Shown here: positions 7,001 through 14,171 of the stretch, in pieces
Layout of the letters: each line of letters begins with the position of its first letter
How positions within the stretch are numbered: the stretch's first letter is position 1
Assembly (NCBI GenBank): GCA_038321615.1
Contig: JBBQFC010000042.1
Span: 1 to 28,459 of the forward strand
Reading direction: 5' to 3'
Length of the DNA: 28,459 nt
Source: JBBQFC01 sp038321615
GTDB lineage: Bacteria > Bacteroidota > Bacteroidia > Flavobacteriales_D > Cryomorphaceae
Made by a program: the position numbers and the translations under genes
The notes under the pieces: generated by a model
Seen by the model: only the letters and a program-made list of their open reading frames with translations
The model's database searches: none
Told to the model about the DNA's origin: nothing

Positions 7001-8384
7001 TGATGATAATGAGCTGTCCGAAAACGGCCGAGTGCATCATTTTACTGGCGCCCTTATGGGTGATGTTATCAATAAAGTTTTGCCTTTCCGGTTTTGGCAA
7101 CGCCATGATGTGGGCGCGTTCTGCAGTAATTTTAAAAGCGATGAACTCCACAATAATGACGGCTCCATCTATTATGATTCCAAAGTCAATGGCGCCAAGA
7201 CTCATCAAATTGGCATCCACACCGAAGATATACATGAGCGATAGCGCAAAGAGCAGGCACATGGGGATCACGGAGGCAACTACAAGCCCTGAGCGGATAT
7301 TTCCCAAAAGGAGCACCACTACAAAGATGACAATCAGACAACCCAATATCAGGTTCTCGGCAATGGTGAAGGTGGTTTTTTTGATCAACTCGCTTCTTTC
7401 CAAAAAGGGGTTTATGCTAATTCCGGGAGGTAGCGATGGAGCGATTTGAGCTACACGTGCTTTCACCGCATCTATCACCGCTTTCGAGTTTGCACCCTTT
7501 AGCATCATTACTTGCCCAAGTACTTTTTCCCCTTCTCCATTTCCAGTAATGGCCCCAAAACGGGTGGCGTGACCAAAACCTACTGTGGCCACATCGCTCA
7601 CGAAAATGGGGGTTCCATTCCTGTTTTCAATCACAATGTTTTCTACATCGGCTAAGGAACTAACCAGCCCTTCGCCCCTGATAAAATAGGTTTGATTGGT
7701 TTTTTCGATATAGCCACCACCGGCCACGCTATTGTTTTTTTCGAGCGCGGCAAACGTTTGGGAGACCGAAAGATTCAGACTTCTGAGCTTTTCCGGATCG
7801 ATGGCCACCTCGTACTGTTTTAAGTATCCCCCCCATGTATTTACTTCTACCACTCCTGGTATTCCGGAAAGCTGACGCCGTATAACCCAGTCCTGAATGG
7901 TTCTTACATCCGTTAAGGAATACTGATCTCGATGCGCAGAATCTACTTCAATGACGTATTGATAAATTTCGCCAAGCCCTGTGGTGATGGGTCCCATAAA
8001 AGGTTTACCAAAGCCGGCAGGAATTTTTTCTTCTGCCGCTTTTATCTTCTCTGCGATAAGCTGCCTTGGGATATAGGTTCCTATGTTGTCGTTGAAAACT
8101 ACGGTGACTACCGAAAGACCAAATTTGGATATGGACCTGATTTCTTTGACATCTGGCAGGTTTGCCATTTCGAGCTCTACCGGATAGGTGAGGAATTTCT
8201 CTACATCCTCGGTAGCAAGGTTTCTGGAAGTCGTAATGATTTGCACCTGATTATTGGTCACGTCGGGCACAGCGCCAATGGGTATCTCAAAAAGCGAGAA
8301 AAGCCCAAACCCTATGATCGCCGCTGAAAACAAAAGCACAATCAACTTGTGATGGATACTGTACTGAATGATTCTATCTAGCAT
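4056..8384 (-). CDS. czcA: CzcA-type heavy-metal RND pump fused to a TolC/CzcC-like outer-membrane channel
   Basis: The ATG at 8384 gives about 1442 residues; a GTG eight codons upstream (8408) is unlikely because the predicted promoter box lies at 8411-8418. Residues 1 to about 1040 are a complete HME-type RND proton/metal antiporter of the inner membrane. Helix 4 carries DFGxxxDGAxxxxxE (D400, D406, E413 from this start), the signature of divalent-cation pumps (Co/Zn/Cd/Ni) rather than Cu/Ag CusA proteins. After a signal-peptide-like hydrophobic stretch (AAVLSLFLLLAVP), the last ~375 residues read as an outer-membrane efflux protein with two helical-hairpin repeats. One chain would therefore supply pump and channel. 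Such fusions are known in Bacteroidota. The adaptor gene follows at once. Confidence 0.9.
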   Translation of the reverse strand: MLDRIIQYSIHHKLIVLLFSAAIIGFGLFSLFEIPIGAVPDVTNNQVQIITTSRNLATEDVEKFLTYPVELEMANLPDVKEIRSISKFGLSVVTVVFNDNIGTYIPRQLIAEKIKAAEEKIPAGFGKPFMGPITTGLGEIYQYVIEVDSAHRDQYSLTDVRTIQDWVIRRQLSGIPGVVEVNTWGGYLKQYEVAIDPEKLRSLNLSVSQTFAALEKNNSVAGGGYIEKTNQTYFIRGEGLVSSLADVENIVIENRNGTPIFVSDVATVGFGHATRFGAITGNGEGEKVLGQVMMLKGANSKAVIDAVKARVAQIAPSLPPGISINPFLERSELIKKTTFTIAENLILGCLIVIFVVVLLLGNIRSGLVVASVIPMCLLFALSLMYIFGVDANLMSLGAIDFGIIIDGAVIIVEFIAFKITAERAHIMALPKPERQNFIDNITHKGASKMMHSAVFGQLIIIIVFIPILSLVGVEGKMFRPMALVFCFALIGAMILCFTYVPVMASMFIKPSDPEKNSISKRLIAFLENKYDPTITWALGRKKLVLASAFTLLVAVGFLFTQMGGEFVPTLDEGDFVIQPVLKTGTSLSNTVIATTRIENILKRFPEVEQVVSRIGAAEVPTDPMSMEESDVIIKLKPKGEWISAESKDELADKFKEALSEIPGVDFEFTQPIEMRFNELITGVRADLAIKIFGEDLDILYKKAVEVEKAIQDIEGAADITVEKVVGLPQMSVQYDRQKIAKYGLNVEDLNNIITMGFAGKTAGTVFEGEKQFDLVIRFDKEHLEDIQNIETATVQLPNGNQLPLSEFSTITYTKGPAKISRDNTKRRIVVGVNVRNRDLQSVVDDVQKVIDQKVKLPIGYTIDYGGQFENLRTAKARLMIAVPIALVLIFVLLYFAFDSVKEALIIYSAIPMSAIGGVIFLYIRDLPFSISAGVGFIALFGIAVLNGIVLIEEFKELKAHGIADINKRILTGTKNRLRPVLLTASAAALGFLPMAISTSAGAEVQRPLATVVVGGLISATLLTLIVLPVLYAIFDRKVHLPNVKGSAAVLSLFLLLAVPRIGQGQGQKITAEDAIEIALRNNLGLKASAQRIEQSNQLVGNAIDIDKTEIYYNKDLNNIAPNNLPLDVWGISQSIQFPTVYGAQRKVMQGKTQMMADQFVIDKRMVTKDVSKAYYEIVYWQQMQENFIYLDSLYASFEYAANRRYTQGESNYLEKLTADTKRKEVSLKLNQIRESIQRSYILLNQWLQSDTAFTVSELQLDRLTHIPLDTANHPALNYYADAVELSNRQLSLEKQRLLPDLNASVFQGTNNGTGVQSYSGFQVGVAIPLWFGSQQAKIKAAKTGSSIIENERADYEIQLTSRYEALQSDLRQLKEGLDYYDSAGKNLAEETLFHANKAFQGGEINFLQYTQLLDNAKNIETTYLTTLFQYNMTVLEANYLMN

Positions 8385-8410
8385 GGATGTATTTTGTTCT
8401 ATTTCCACGC

Positions 8411-8470
8411 CAAAAGTAGGGTCTTATCCTAAGGCTAGCCTCAGGCCTTTCTTAAGATTCCCTTAGCATT
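8411..8470 (-). promoter_or_regulatory. Promoter and predicted response-regulator site of the pump operon
   Basis: On the minus strand, a perfect TAnnTTTG box (TACTTTTG) occupies 8411-8418. On the plus strand, CTTAAG at 8451-8456 and CTTA at 8462-8465 form two half-sites 11 bp apart (TTTCTTAAG-N5-CTTAGCAT). The gap between the site and the -7 box is 32 nt. The same layout recurs at two other promoters in the window. A good -33 box is not evident, which fits activation by a bound regulator. The site lies at the very end of the DUF3570-like gene. Confidence 0.6.
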
Positions 8471-8472
8471 AG

Positions 8473-9684
8473 CTATTTAAAACTGAATCCCAGGTTCAAA
8501 CTGACAAAATTGGCCTTCAGGCCCGTAGTTCGTTGGTAATGCCCAAGCCTGAATTCAAGGTATTTCATCACGAGTGTTTTCTGTTTTTCTAAGAGAGGTT
8601 TAGACCGTAATATGCCATATAAAGGACTGTAGCGGAATGTGAGTCCATATTTGTTGCTCTGGAATGCGGACAGGTCATAATCGGAGGTGTAAAATACCTC
8701 CGAAATGGTGTGGATACGAATGGGCGCAAAGTAGTTAGCGCTCGATTGTGTGTGAAAGCGGTAAAATGGCCCCACGGTCCAAGCAGCCGTTATTTTGATC
8801 GGGGTTTCCAGCTCCAATGTATTGGCCTGTATGCCAAAGTCGTCCCAATAATAACGGTAGTAGGATCTAAAAACGACCTTATCAAAAGCGTAATAATTAA
8901 GCCGGATACCAACTGGAATTTTTAATCGATTGTCGGGCAGCCGTTCGATATCCGGCGTAGCCTGTGCATCTGAAAAGTATACCCTATGAAAAGGGGTAGA
9001 TAACAATCCAGTCATTTTTACCACTTCGGCCGAGAAACTGGCTTGTAACTTTTTGTTGATCACTTGCGAAAAGGTTGCTTGTGCATTATAAGACCTTCTT
9101 TGGTCGGAAGGAAGCGCCACGTAGCCTCTTAGTTCAATGGGGTAAATCAATGTCCACGTATCGAAAAATGCCTGTCCGGTAAGGTTGAGTTCTGAGTTTC
9201 CATCATTCCATTCTTTGGTATATGACAACCCAACAGAAGTGGATGTATAGTCGTACTCTACGGAAAGGCCTACTCGAATACCATAGGTTTCGTTCGCTTT
9301 CAGGTTTTTTCTGTTGTAAGATATGGTAGAGAAAGCACGAACATCGCTGCTCGAAGCGGATGACACGTAATTGTCTATATTGTCGGTAGAGGCCGAGCTG
9401 TAAAAGTCGGCACCTCCATAAAAACCGATGGCGTTTACACTGTCCAGCGGAATGTTTACGATCAAAACGTTGGAAATATCTGTTAGTTTCTCGGTGCCTA
9501 ATCCACCTGTAACTGCGGCATTGTTGCCTTCTTGATGGTAATAGCTCGATAGGAAGTTGGCTTCAATTTCTTCGGTATTTGCTTTCATCTGATACCCTGA
9601 GGGTTCAACACTTTGGCCATAGCAATCAGCAAAAGATAGCAAGATGCCAATGGATAGCATGATTTGAAGAGCAGTATGATTCAT
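8473..9684 (-). CDS. DUF3570-like outer-membrane beta-barrel protein
   Basis: This 403-residue exported protein begins with a signal peptide (SIGILLSFADCYGQ, cleavage near residue 24). The remainder is rich in alternating aromatic and polar residues typical of beta-strands, for example YYRYYWDDFGI and KYGLTFRYSPLYGI, and ends in FSFK, near the terminal aromatic expected for outer-membrane barrels. The sequence and its position after a DUF4266-like gene match the DUF3570 family as I recall it; no biochemical function is established to my knowledge. It starts 13 nt after the DUF4266-like stop and closes a four-gene operon with a thioredoxin-like protein and an ApbE-like enzyme. It may be a pore or a receptor for the product of that module. 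Confidence 0.75.
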   Translation of the reverse strand: MNHTALQIMLSIGILLSFADCYGQSVEPSGYQMKANTEEIEANFLSSYYHQEGNNAAVTGGLGTEKLTDISNVLIVNIPLDSVNAIGFYGGADFYSSASTDNIDNYVSSASSSDVRAFSTISYNRKNLKANETYGIRVGLSVEYDYTSTSVGLSYTKEWNDGNSELNLTGQAFFDTWTLIYPIELRGYVALPSDQRRSYNAQATFSQVINKKLQASFSAEVVKMTGLLSTPFHRVYFSDAQATPDIERLPDNRLKIPVGIRLNYYAFDKVVFRSYYRYYWDDFGIQANTLELETPIKITAAWTVGPFYRFHTQSSANYFAPIRIHTISEVFYTSDYDLSAFQSNKYGLTFRYSPLYGILRSKPLLEKQKTLVMKYLEFRLGHYQRTTGLKANFVSLNLGFSFK

Positions 9685-9697
9685 CGAAAAAACACGT

Positions 9698-9916
9698 TTA
9701 GTTACAACCGCAACCTCCGCCTACCTTTCCGCCATTTGCTCCGGCAGCGCCCTCTCGATAAGTTTCGAAATTGGTTTCAAAGGTTTCTGTTTTTTTGGCT
9801 GCCAATTCCATTTCGTTATCGTTCAGATACATCTTTTGATATGCCTTTACGGAGGTGCAGCCGGTTGCATTTATAAGTACGAAAGCCATGAGGCCATATT
9901 TGATTTGTTCCTGCAT
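9698..9916 (-). CDS. DUF4266-like small lipoprotein with C-terminal GCGCN
   Basis: Read from the ATG at 9916 this is a 72-residue protein; an upstream ATG at 9964 would overlap the previous gene by 47 nt and displace the signal peptide. A short hydrophobic segment ends in a lipobox (ATGC, lipidated Cys at residue 20). The mature part has AYQKMYLND and ENFETYREG-like segments (here TNFETYREGAAGANGG), then a glycine-rich tail ending GGGCGCN. That tail is the hallmark I associate with DUF4266. The closely spaced cysteine pair could bind a metal, be a redox substrate of the adjacent thioredoxin-like protein, or be modified. It starts 1 nt after the ApbE-like stop codon, so it is tightly coupled. 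Function unknown. Confidence 0.8.
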   Translation of the reverse strand: MQEQIKYGLMAFVLINATGCTSVKAYQKMYLNDNEMELAAKKTETFETNFETYREGAAGANGGKVGGGCGCN

Positions 9917-9917
9917 C

Positions 9918-10910
9918 TTAGTAGAAATTAAGCGAGAGATCTTGGGATTGGTGTATTTTTCCATCGTCTGTAATTACAATACAAGCCACGTTCTTAAGCT
10001 TATCGATCAACGCAATTCCTTCGTCTTTGCCCAGTACAAAAACAGAGGTAGCCAAGGCATCTGCCAGCTCAGCATCGGGACAAATAATGGTTACGCTTGT
10101 GATGCCGTGCGCCGGATAACCTGTTCGTGGATCAATGATGTGGGCGTATCTTTTTCCTTCGGAAGTGAAGAACTTTTCGTAATCGCCAGATGTCACCACA
10201 GCCAAGTCCTTGGCTTGGATCCACGCGATGGGTTTTTCCTTTTGGTGGGGATTTGCAATATGGATTTTCCAGCCTTCCGGCGAAGGGCTTTGGCCCCAGC
10301 ACAATAAATCTCCGCTCGCATTTACCACGCCTCCAGATACCCCGGGAATGTTGTTCATGATTTGCTTGGCTCTATTGGCAGCATAGCCTTTGCCTATTGC
10401 CCCAAATCCTATTTTCATTCCTTTAGAAAGGTATACAGAAGTGTCCTTTGGATTCAGGATAATTTCCTGATAGTTGATCTTAGATTTGGCCTCAGCCACC
10501 CGTTCACTATCAGGCATTGCATGCTCGGCTTGGTCAAAAACCCAGATGCGGTCCATGGAAGCAAAGGAAATATCGAAAGCACCACCTGTGAGGGCAGATA
10601 CTTTCTTGGCTCTGTAAATGAGGTCATAAAGTTCTTGATCTACGTGAACGGCAGCAGTACCAGCCATGCGATTTACTTCGCTGGTTTGTGACCTTGGGTC
10701 CCAGGATGAAATGAGTTTTTCGATGCGCTCAATCTCGGTGATACCCGCTCGTATGGCTTCCCACGCAACGGTATCATTATTTGCCGATGCAGCCACTTCA
10801 AAAGCACATCCCATGAGTTTCACCACCTTTTTCGCCGACACTTCTGCCTGACCAAAGCCGGCGATTGGCAAAAGAATGAGTGTCAACATGACAAATGCTC
10901 TGAATGACAT
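9918..10910 (-). CDS. apbE: ApbE-like FAD:protein FMN transferase (exported)
   Basis: This 330-residue protein has an N-terminal signal peptide (LTLILLPIAGFGQA) and the ordered motifs of ApbE: SSWDPRSQTSEVNR at about 68-81, TGGAFDIS at 108-115, GFGAIGKGYA at 168-177, NASGD at 197-201, HIIDPRTGYP at 257-266 and ADALATSVF at 283-291. ApbE uses Mg and FAD to attach FMN to a Ser/Thr of an exported target. The usual target motif (D-x-x-S/T-G-A-T/S) is not visible in any of the neighbouring operon proteins, so its substrate may be elsewhere or its role different. It starts 1 nt after the thioredoxin-like gene and is followed 1 nt later by the DUF4266-like gene. Confidence 0.9.
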   Translation of the reverse strand: MSFRAFVMLTLILLPIAGFGQAEVSAKKVVKLMGCAFEVAASANNDTVAWEAIRAGITEIERIEKLISSWDPRSQTSEVNRMAGTAAVHVDQELYDLIYRAKKVSALTGGAFDISFASMDRIWVFDQAEHAMPDSERVAEAKSKINYQEIILNPKDTSVYLSKGMKIGFGAIGKGYAANRAKQIMNNIPGVSGGVVNASGDLLCWGQSPSPEGWKIHIANPHQKEKPIAWIQAKDLAVVTSGDYEKFFTSEGKRYAHIIDPRTGYPAHGITSVTIICPDAELADALATSVFVLGKDEGIALIDKLKNVACIVITDDGKIHQSQDLSLNFY

Positions 10911-10911
10911 T

Positions 10912-11361
10912 TTAGTGACTTATAGATTTACAATCATCGATAAAAGCTTCAGGAGATTGGTTCTTAAAGCTGAGCTTGCCAAGCACCGTTTCGTCTGCGG
11001 TCAATAGCAAGATGTGTGGAAAGCCCCCTGATGGGTTATATTTTTCGGCAAGCAGCTCATTTTGCTTCACTTCCTCCTCCGACAATTTATTCGCCTTTCT
11101 TATAGGGAAATCTAGATATAGAACCGCTAAATGGCTTTTCGCATAGGTTTGGAAGGGTTCGCTCAGTAAAATATCCTTTTTGAATTGAATACAAGGTTTG
11201 CACCAATCCGATCCTGCAAATACCATCAGGATAGGAACCTCATGCTCTGTGGCAAAGGTTTTTGCTTCAGAAAGGTTTGTAAATTGAATCTCTTGATCGG
11301 GCTGTGCAAATGACAGTTGGCAAGCCAAAGTCAATATCGCAAGAGGGAATAGGCGCTTCAT
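10912..11361 (-). CDS. Exported thioredoxin-like protein
   Basis: The ATG at 11361 gives 149 residues beginning with a signal peptide (MKRLFPLAILTLACQLSFAQ); the longer frame begins with TTG at 11409 and adds 16 residues that are unlikely to be translated. The thioredoxin active site is GSDWCKPC (C54 and C57 from this start) and the cis-proline loop is GGFPHILLL. It therefore resembles periplasmic Thioredoxin_7-type reductases. It is the first gene of an operon with ApbE-like, DUF4266-like and DUF3570-like genes, and its likely partner is the Cys-tailed DUF4266-like lipoprotein. A promoter with the shared CTTAAG-N5-CTTA site lies 181 nt upstream of the ATG. Confidence 0.85.
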   Translation of the reverse strand: MKRLFPLAILTLACQLSFAQPDQEIQFTNLSEAKTFATEHEVPILMVFAGSDWCKPCIQFKKDILLSEPFQTYAKSHLAVLYLDFPIRKANKLSEEEVKQNELLAEKYNPSGGFPHILLLTADETVLGKLSFKNQSPEAFIDDCKSISH

Positions 11362-11542
11362 AAAAAGTGGTCTAAAGTGAGGTATCGAATGTGCGAAGAA
11401 TTGAAACAACGTACGTGAGCCTATAAGAATTAACGCGTTGTTCGATTCATACTAAAATCTGCTGCAAGCGTCTATTAATTACAAGATAAAGTGCTCAAAT
11501 GACCATTCCAAAAATTCGTTCTCAATGCGCTTAAATACCCAT

Positions 11543-11603
11543 CAAAATTAAGCTCCAAATTCTTATTCATTTCTCAAGAATTTCTTAAGATTACCTTAAA
11601 ATT
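11543..11603 (-). promoter_or_regulatory. Promoter and predicted response-regulator site of the thioredoxin/ApbE operon
   Basis: On the minus strand TAATTTTG at 11543-11550 is a perfect TAnnTTTG box. CTTAAG at 11584-11589 and CTTA at 11595-11598 make the paired half-site, 33 nt upstream of the box. The site lies in the 272-bp gap between the kinase stop and the thioredoxin-like start. The resulting 5' leader would be about 175 nt; I see no clear riboswitch in it. Confidence 0.6.
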
Positions 11604-11633
11604 GCAGTACTGCCGAAGCTGTTTTCAGACAGG

Positions 11634-13004
11634 TCAGAAGGTTATGGTAGCTGTGGTACCTTGCCCTATGATACTTTGCACCTCCAATTTAGCTTCGATG
11701 GCATCTGCGCATTTCTTCGCAATCGAAAGGCCCAGGCCATTGCCCGATATTTGCTTATGATTTAAAGAATCAGATCGAAAGAAGTTCTCAAAAATGTGCT
11801 TCAAATCATCTTCCTTCATACCGATGCCCTTGTCTTCGATGGAGCAAACCACATGCTGGTCAATTTCGTTGGCGGTTATTTTCAAAACCGCGCCCGAATT
11901 GGAATACTTAATCGCATTGCTGATAATATTTTCAAGGATCAACTTGGTGTAGTAATAGGGTACCAGAAGCGGTTTATTCTGTTCGAATTGAAACGAAATA
12001 AGCAGTGCTTTCTCAGAAATTTGACGCTTGTAATGGGTCAATGACTCATCGATGACTGCTGGCAAGGAGATGAAGTTATAATTGTTGTCGATGGCTTTGG
12101 TGTCTAATCGAGCGAGGAGTAGCAATTGCTCAAGAATGTCGGTCATACGGCCGATTTCCGATAGGCTGTATTTTATTTTCTCTTCATATTCAGCTTGGGT
12201 TCTGGGCTTTCGAATCAACACTTCCAAGGTGCCCCTCAATGCCGCCAATGGAGTCCTAAGCTCATGAGATGCGTCTGATGTAAATTGCTTTTCACGCTCA
12301 AGGGCATTCTCAATTCGTTCGAGCAAAGAATTGAAACCGGAGGAAAGCTCATGAATTTCATCCTTATGCTGCGGCAATGCTACCCGCTGTTTAAAGTTGT
12401 ATTTCGAGATACCTCGAATGGTTTTGGTAACCTCTTGAACAGGCTTTATACTTCTTCCAGCCAGAAATCGAGAAAAGAAATATAACCCAATAAGGACCAC
12501 GAAATAAGACATGAATAGTACATTTCGTAGCTTAAGAATGACCGCCATTGCAGATTCAGACGACATCGCTGCTAGAATATACCCTTGTATTTTTCCATTC
12601 TGTTCGACCGGAAACTGAATCTGTCTGATGGCGCGGTTACTTAAATACGTGTTGAAGTGACCACTGAATTCAGCCCCTTTAAAGAGGAGATAGGCTTCTT
12701 TCAAGTTGGGGGACTTATCCATAAGCCTTCCCTGCTTGTCAATTAACTGTATAAAAACTGGATTGACCTGAATTTCCTGGTGCTCGCGCTCTTCCAATTC
12801 GGTTTTGTTCTTAAAGTAGAGGCTATCGCCTGCGATACGTATTTCTCCCGTGTGCTTTTCCGCTTCGAACGATAGGTCGCCGTCGAGGTTGCGCATAACA
12901 ACACCCTGCACTGCAAAATAAATAGCACCAAATACCACCGCCATGATACCAGCCGTAGCAATCATGTAGTAAAAAGCAATACGGTTTTTGAAACTGAAAT
13001 TCAT
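11634..13004 (-). CDS. Sensor histidine kinase, partner of the adjacent OmpR-type regulator
   Basis: This 456-residue inner-membrane kinase has membrane segments at about 11-33 and 162-184 enclosing a periplasmic sensor domain of about 125 residues, a HAMP linker at about 184-236, and a phospho-acceptor box SHELRTPL with H247. The ATPase domain shows the N box around N363, DKGIGM at 391-396, FENFFR and GNGLGLSIAK at 421-430. The layout and length match the CusS/heavy-metal sensor group. The periplasmic domain has no Met- or His-rich ligand cluster that would name the metal. The gene overlaps the regulator by 4 nt (ATGA), so both are made together. Genomic position suggests it senses metal or envelope stress and drives the downstream efflux genes. 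Confidence 0.92.
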   Translation of the reverse strand: MNFSFKNRIAFYYMIATAGIMAVVFGAIYFAVQGVVMRNLDGDLSFEAEKHTGEIRIAGDSLYFKNKTELEEREHQEIQVNPVFIQLIDKQGRLMDKSPNLKEAYLLFKGAEFSGHFNTYLSNRAIRQIQFPVEQNGKIQGYILAAMSSESAMAVILKLRNVLFMSYFVVLIGLYFFSRFLAGRSIKPVQEVTKTIRGISKYNFKQRVALPQHKDEIHELSSGFNSLLERIENALEREKQFTSDASHELRTPLAALRGTLEVLIRKPRTQAEYEEKIKYSLSEIGRMTDILEQLLLLARLDTKAIDNNYNFISLPAVIDESLTHYKRQISEKALLISFQFEQNKPLLVPYYYTKLILENIISNAIKYSNSGAVLKITANEIDQHVVCSIEDKGIGMKEDDLKHIFENFFRSDSLNHKQISGNGLGLSIAKKCADAIEAKLEVQSIIGQGTTATITF

Positions 13005-13669
13005 CTTTCCTGTGCGATGTAACCTACGCCGCGAACTGTTTGAATGTAATTTTCTTCATCGGGTAAAAAGAGTTTTTTGCGGAGCGCATTGATGTAAACA
13101 TCAATTACACCCGTATTGTATTCGAAATGAATATCCCACACACTTTCTATAATGCGCGTTCGCCGACAAACCTTCCCTTTATTGCGTATGAGAAATTCAA
13201 GCAAGGCAAACTCCTTTTGGGTTAAATGTATTTCCTGCTTTCCCTTATGCACTTGGTGGGTTTCCGTGTTTAATGTAATATCGCCCAGCACAAATACAGC
13301 GTGGTCGCCCGATTTTGGTCTTAATTGAACCTTAACCCGCTCCAAAAGTTCTTCAAAATGAAAGGGCTTTTTGATGTAATCATTTGCCCCCGATTGCAAC
13401 CCAAATATGGTTTCATCGAGGGTGTCTTTGGCAGTAAGAAAGATGACGGGTGTCTCACTATACTCTTTTCGAAACTGCCTGCAGATCTCTATTCCGCTAA
13501 TTCCCGGAAGCATCCAATCCAAAAGTAGGAGATCGTAAGCACCCGAAAGGGCTAGCTCAAGTCCCCTTTTACCATCCACAGCCACATCTACGGCATACGA
13601 CTCCTCTTCCAATCCCTGTTTGAGAAAAGACGCAATGCCTTGTTCGTCTTCCACTATGAGTATTCTCAT
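13001..13669 (-). CDS. OmpR/CusR-type response regulator
   Basis: This 222-residue protein has an N-terminal receiver domain with acidic pocket residues E7/D8, phospho-acceptor D51 (LLLLDWMLPG), T79 and K101 (KKPF), followed by an OmpR/PhoB winged-helix DNA-binding domain (about 125-222; LTQKEFALLEFL, RRTRIIESVW, VRGVGYI). It is phosphorylated by the kinase encoded 4 nt overlapping downstream. Its own promoter carries a paired CTTAAG-N5-CTTA site, and the same site precedes two more operons, so it probably autoregulates and activates them; half-sites 11 bp apart on one face of the helix are typical for a dimer of this family. The predicted -7 box ends only 4 nt before the ATG, so the mRNA may be leaderless or nearly so. 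Confidence 0.93.
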   Translation of the reverse strand: MRILIVEDEQGIASFLKQGLEEESYAVDVAVDGKRGLELALSGAYDLLLLDWMLPGISGIEICRQFRKEYSETPVIFLTAKDTLDETIFGLQSGANDYIKKPFHFEELLERVKVQLRPKSGDHAVFVLGDITLNTETHQVHKGKQEIHLTQKEFALLEFLIRNKGKVCRRTRIIESVWDIHFEYNTGVIDVYINALRKKLFLPDEENYIQTVRGVGYIAQER

Positions 13670-13673
13670 CCGT

Positions 13674-13734
13674 CAAAAATAGTATATGGTCATTTAACCG
13701 TTAATTAAGACTTTCTTAAGTTTTGCTTAAAATG
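13674..13734 (-). promoter_or_regulatory. Autoregulatory promoter of the two-component operon
   Basis: TATTTTTG on the minus strand at 13674-13681 is a perfect TAnnTTTG box. CTTAAG at 13715-13720 and CTTA at 13726-13729 form the paired half-site, 33 nt upstream of the box, the same geometry as at 11543-11603 and within 1 nt of that at 8411-8470. The flanking bases (TTT before, AAAAT after) are also shared with the 11581-11603 copy. Confidence 0.6.
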
Positions 13735-14162
13735 TTTAGAGTCTGTGTAGAATGGCAACCAACAGCGCGCTGTCCTAAAACCTGCTGACCAACACATCAA
13801 AACTAACCGAAAATCATCATCCATCTGTATGATTGAATTTCCAGAAATCCAATTCCAACTGCTCCATCGCAGCCTAAGACCAAGCTAGCCAACGCAAAAT
13901 CACTTCTGATGTGCCTTATGCCAACCATATTTGACATCATTCAAAATAGTAGCACAGTTTTCATATTCATATCCATTGATAAAGAGAAAAGAAGCACTAA
14001 TTGTCAATCAGAAAATAACGATTTTTATATCTTTAGCGCCTTGCTCAGTCGCTGCCTATTTAGAACCTAAAAGTTTCTGCATGGATGCGCTGAACCAAGG
14101 TTGACCTGCTTTTAGGTCATCTACCATTTGTTTTATTCTTCCTATTGCTTTTACCATATTAA
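13735..14162. other. Intergenic region between divergent units, no gene seen
   Basis: Beyond the regulator promoter I see no open frame, structured RNA or repeat that I can support in this ~430-bp stretch. It must contain the plus-strand promoter of the T9SS protein gene; TATCTTTA near 14024-14031 is only a near match to the -7 consensus. Confidence 0.4.
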
Positions 14163-14171
14163 ATGATCTTC

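Noticed and set aside
4269..8327. Several plus-strand reading frames of 70-200 residues opposite the pump gene
   Set aside because: They are antisense to a long, motif-complete gene and show no domain; they follow from its codon use.
8385..8408. GTG start for the pump eight codons upstream
   Set aside because: The predicted transcription start falls at about 8404, inside that extension, and ATG at 8384 gives the usual CzcA beginning.
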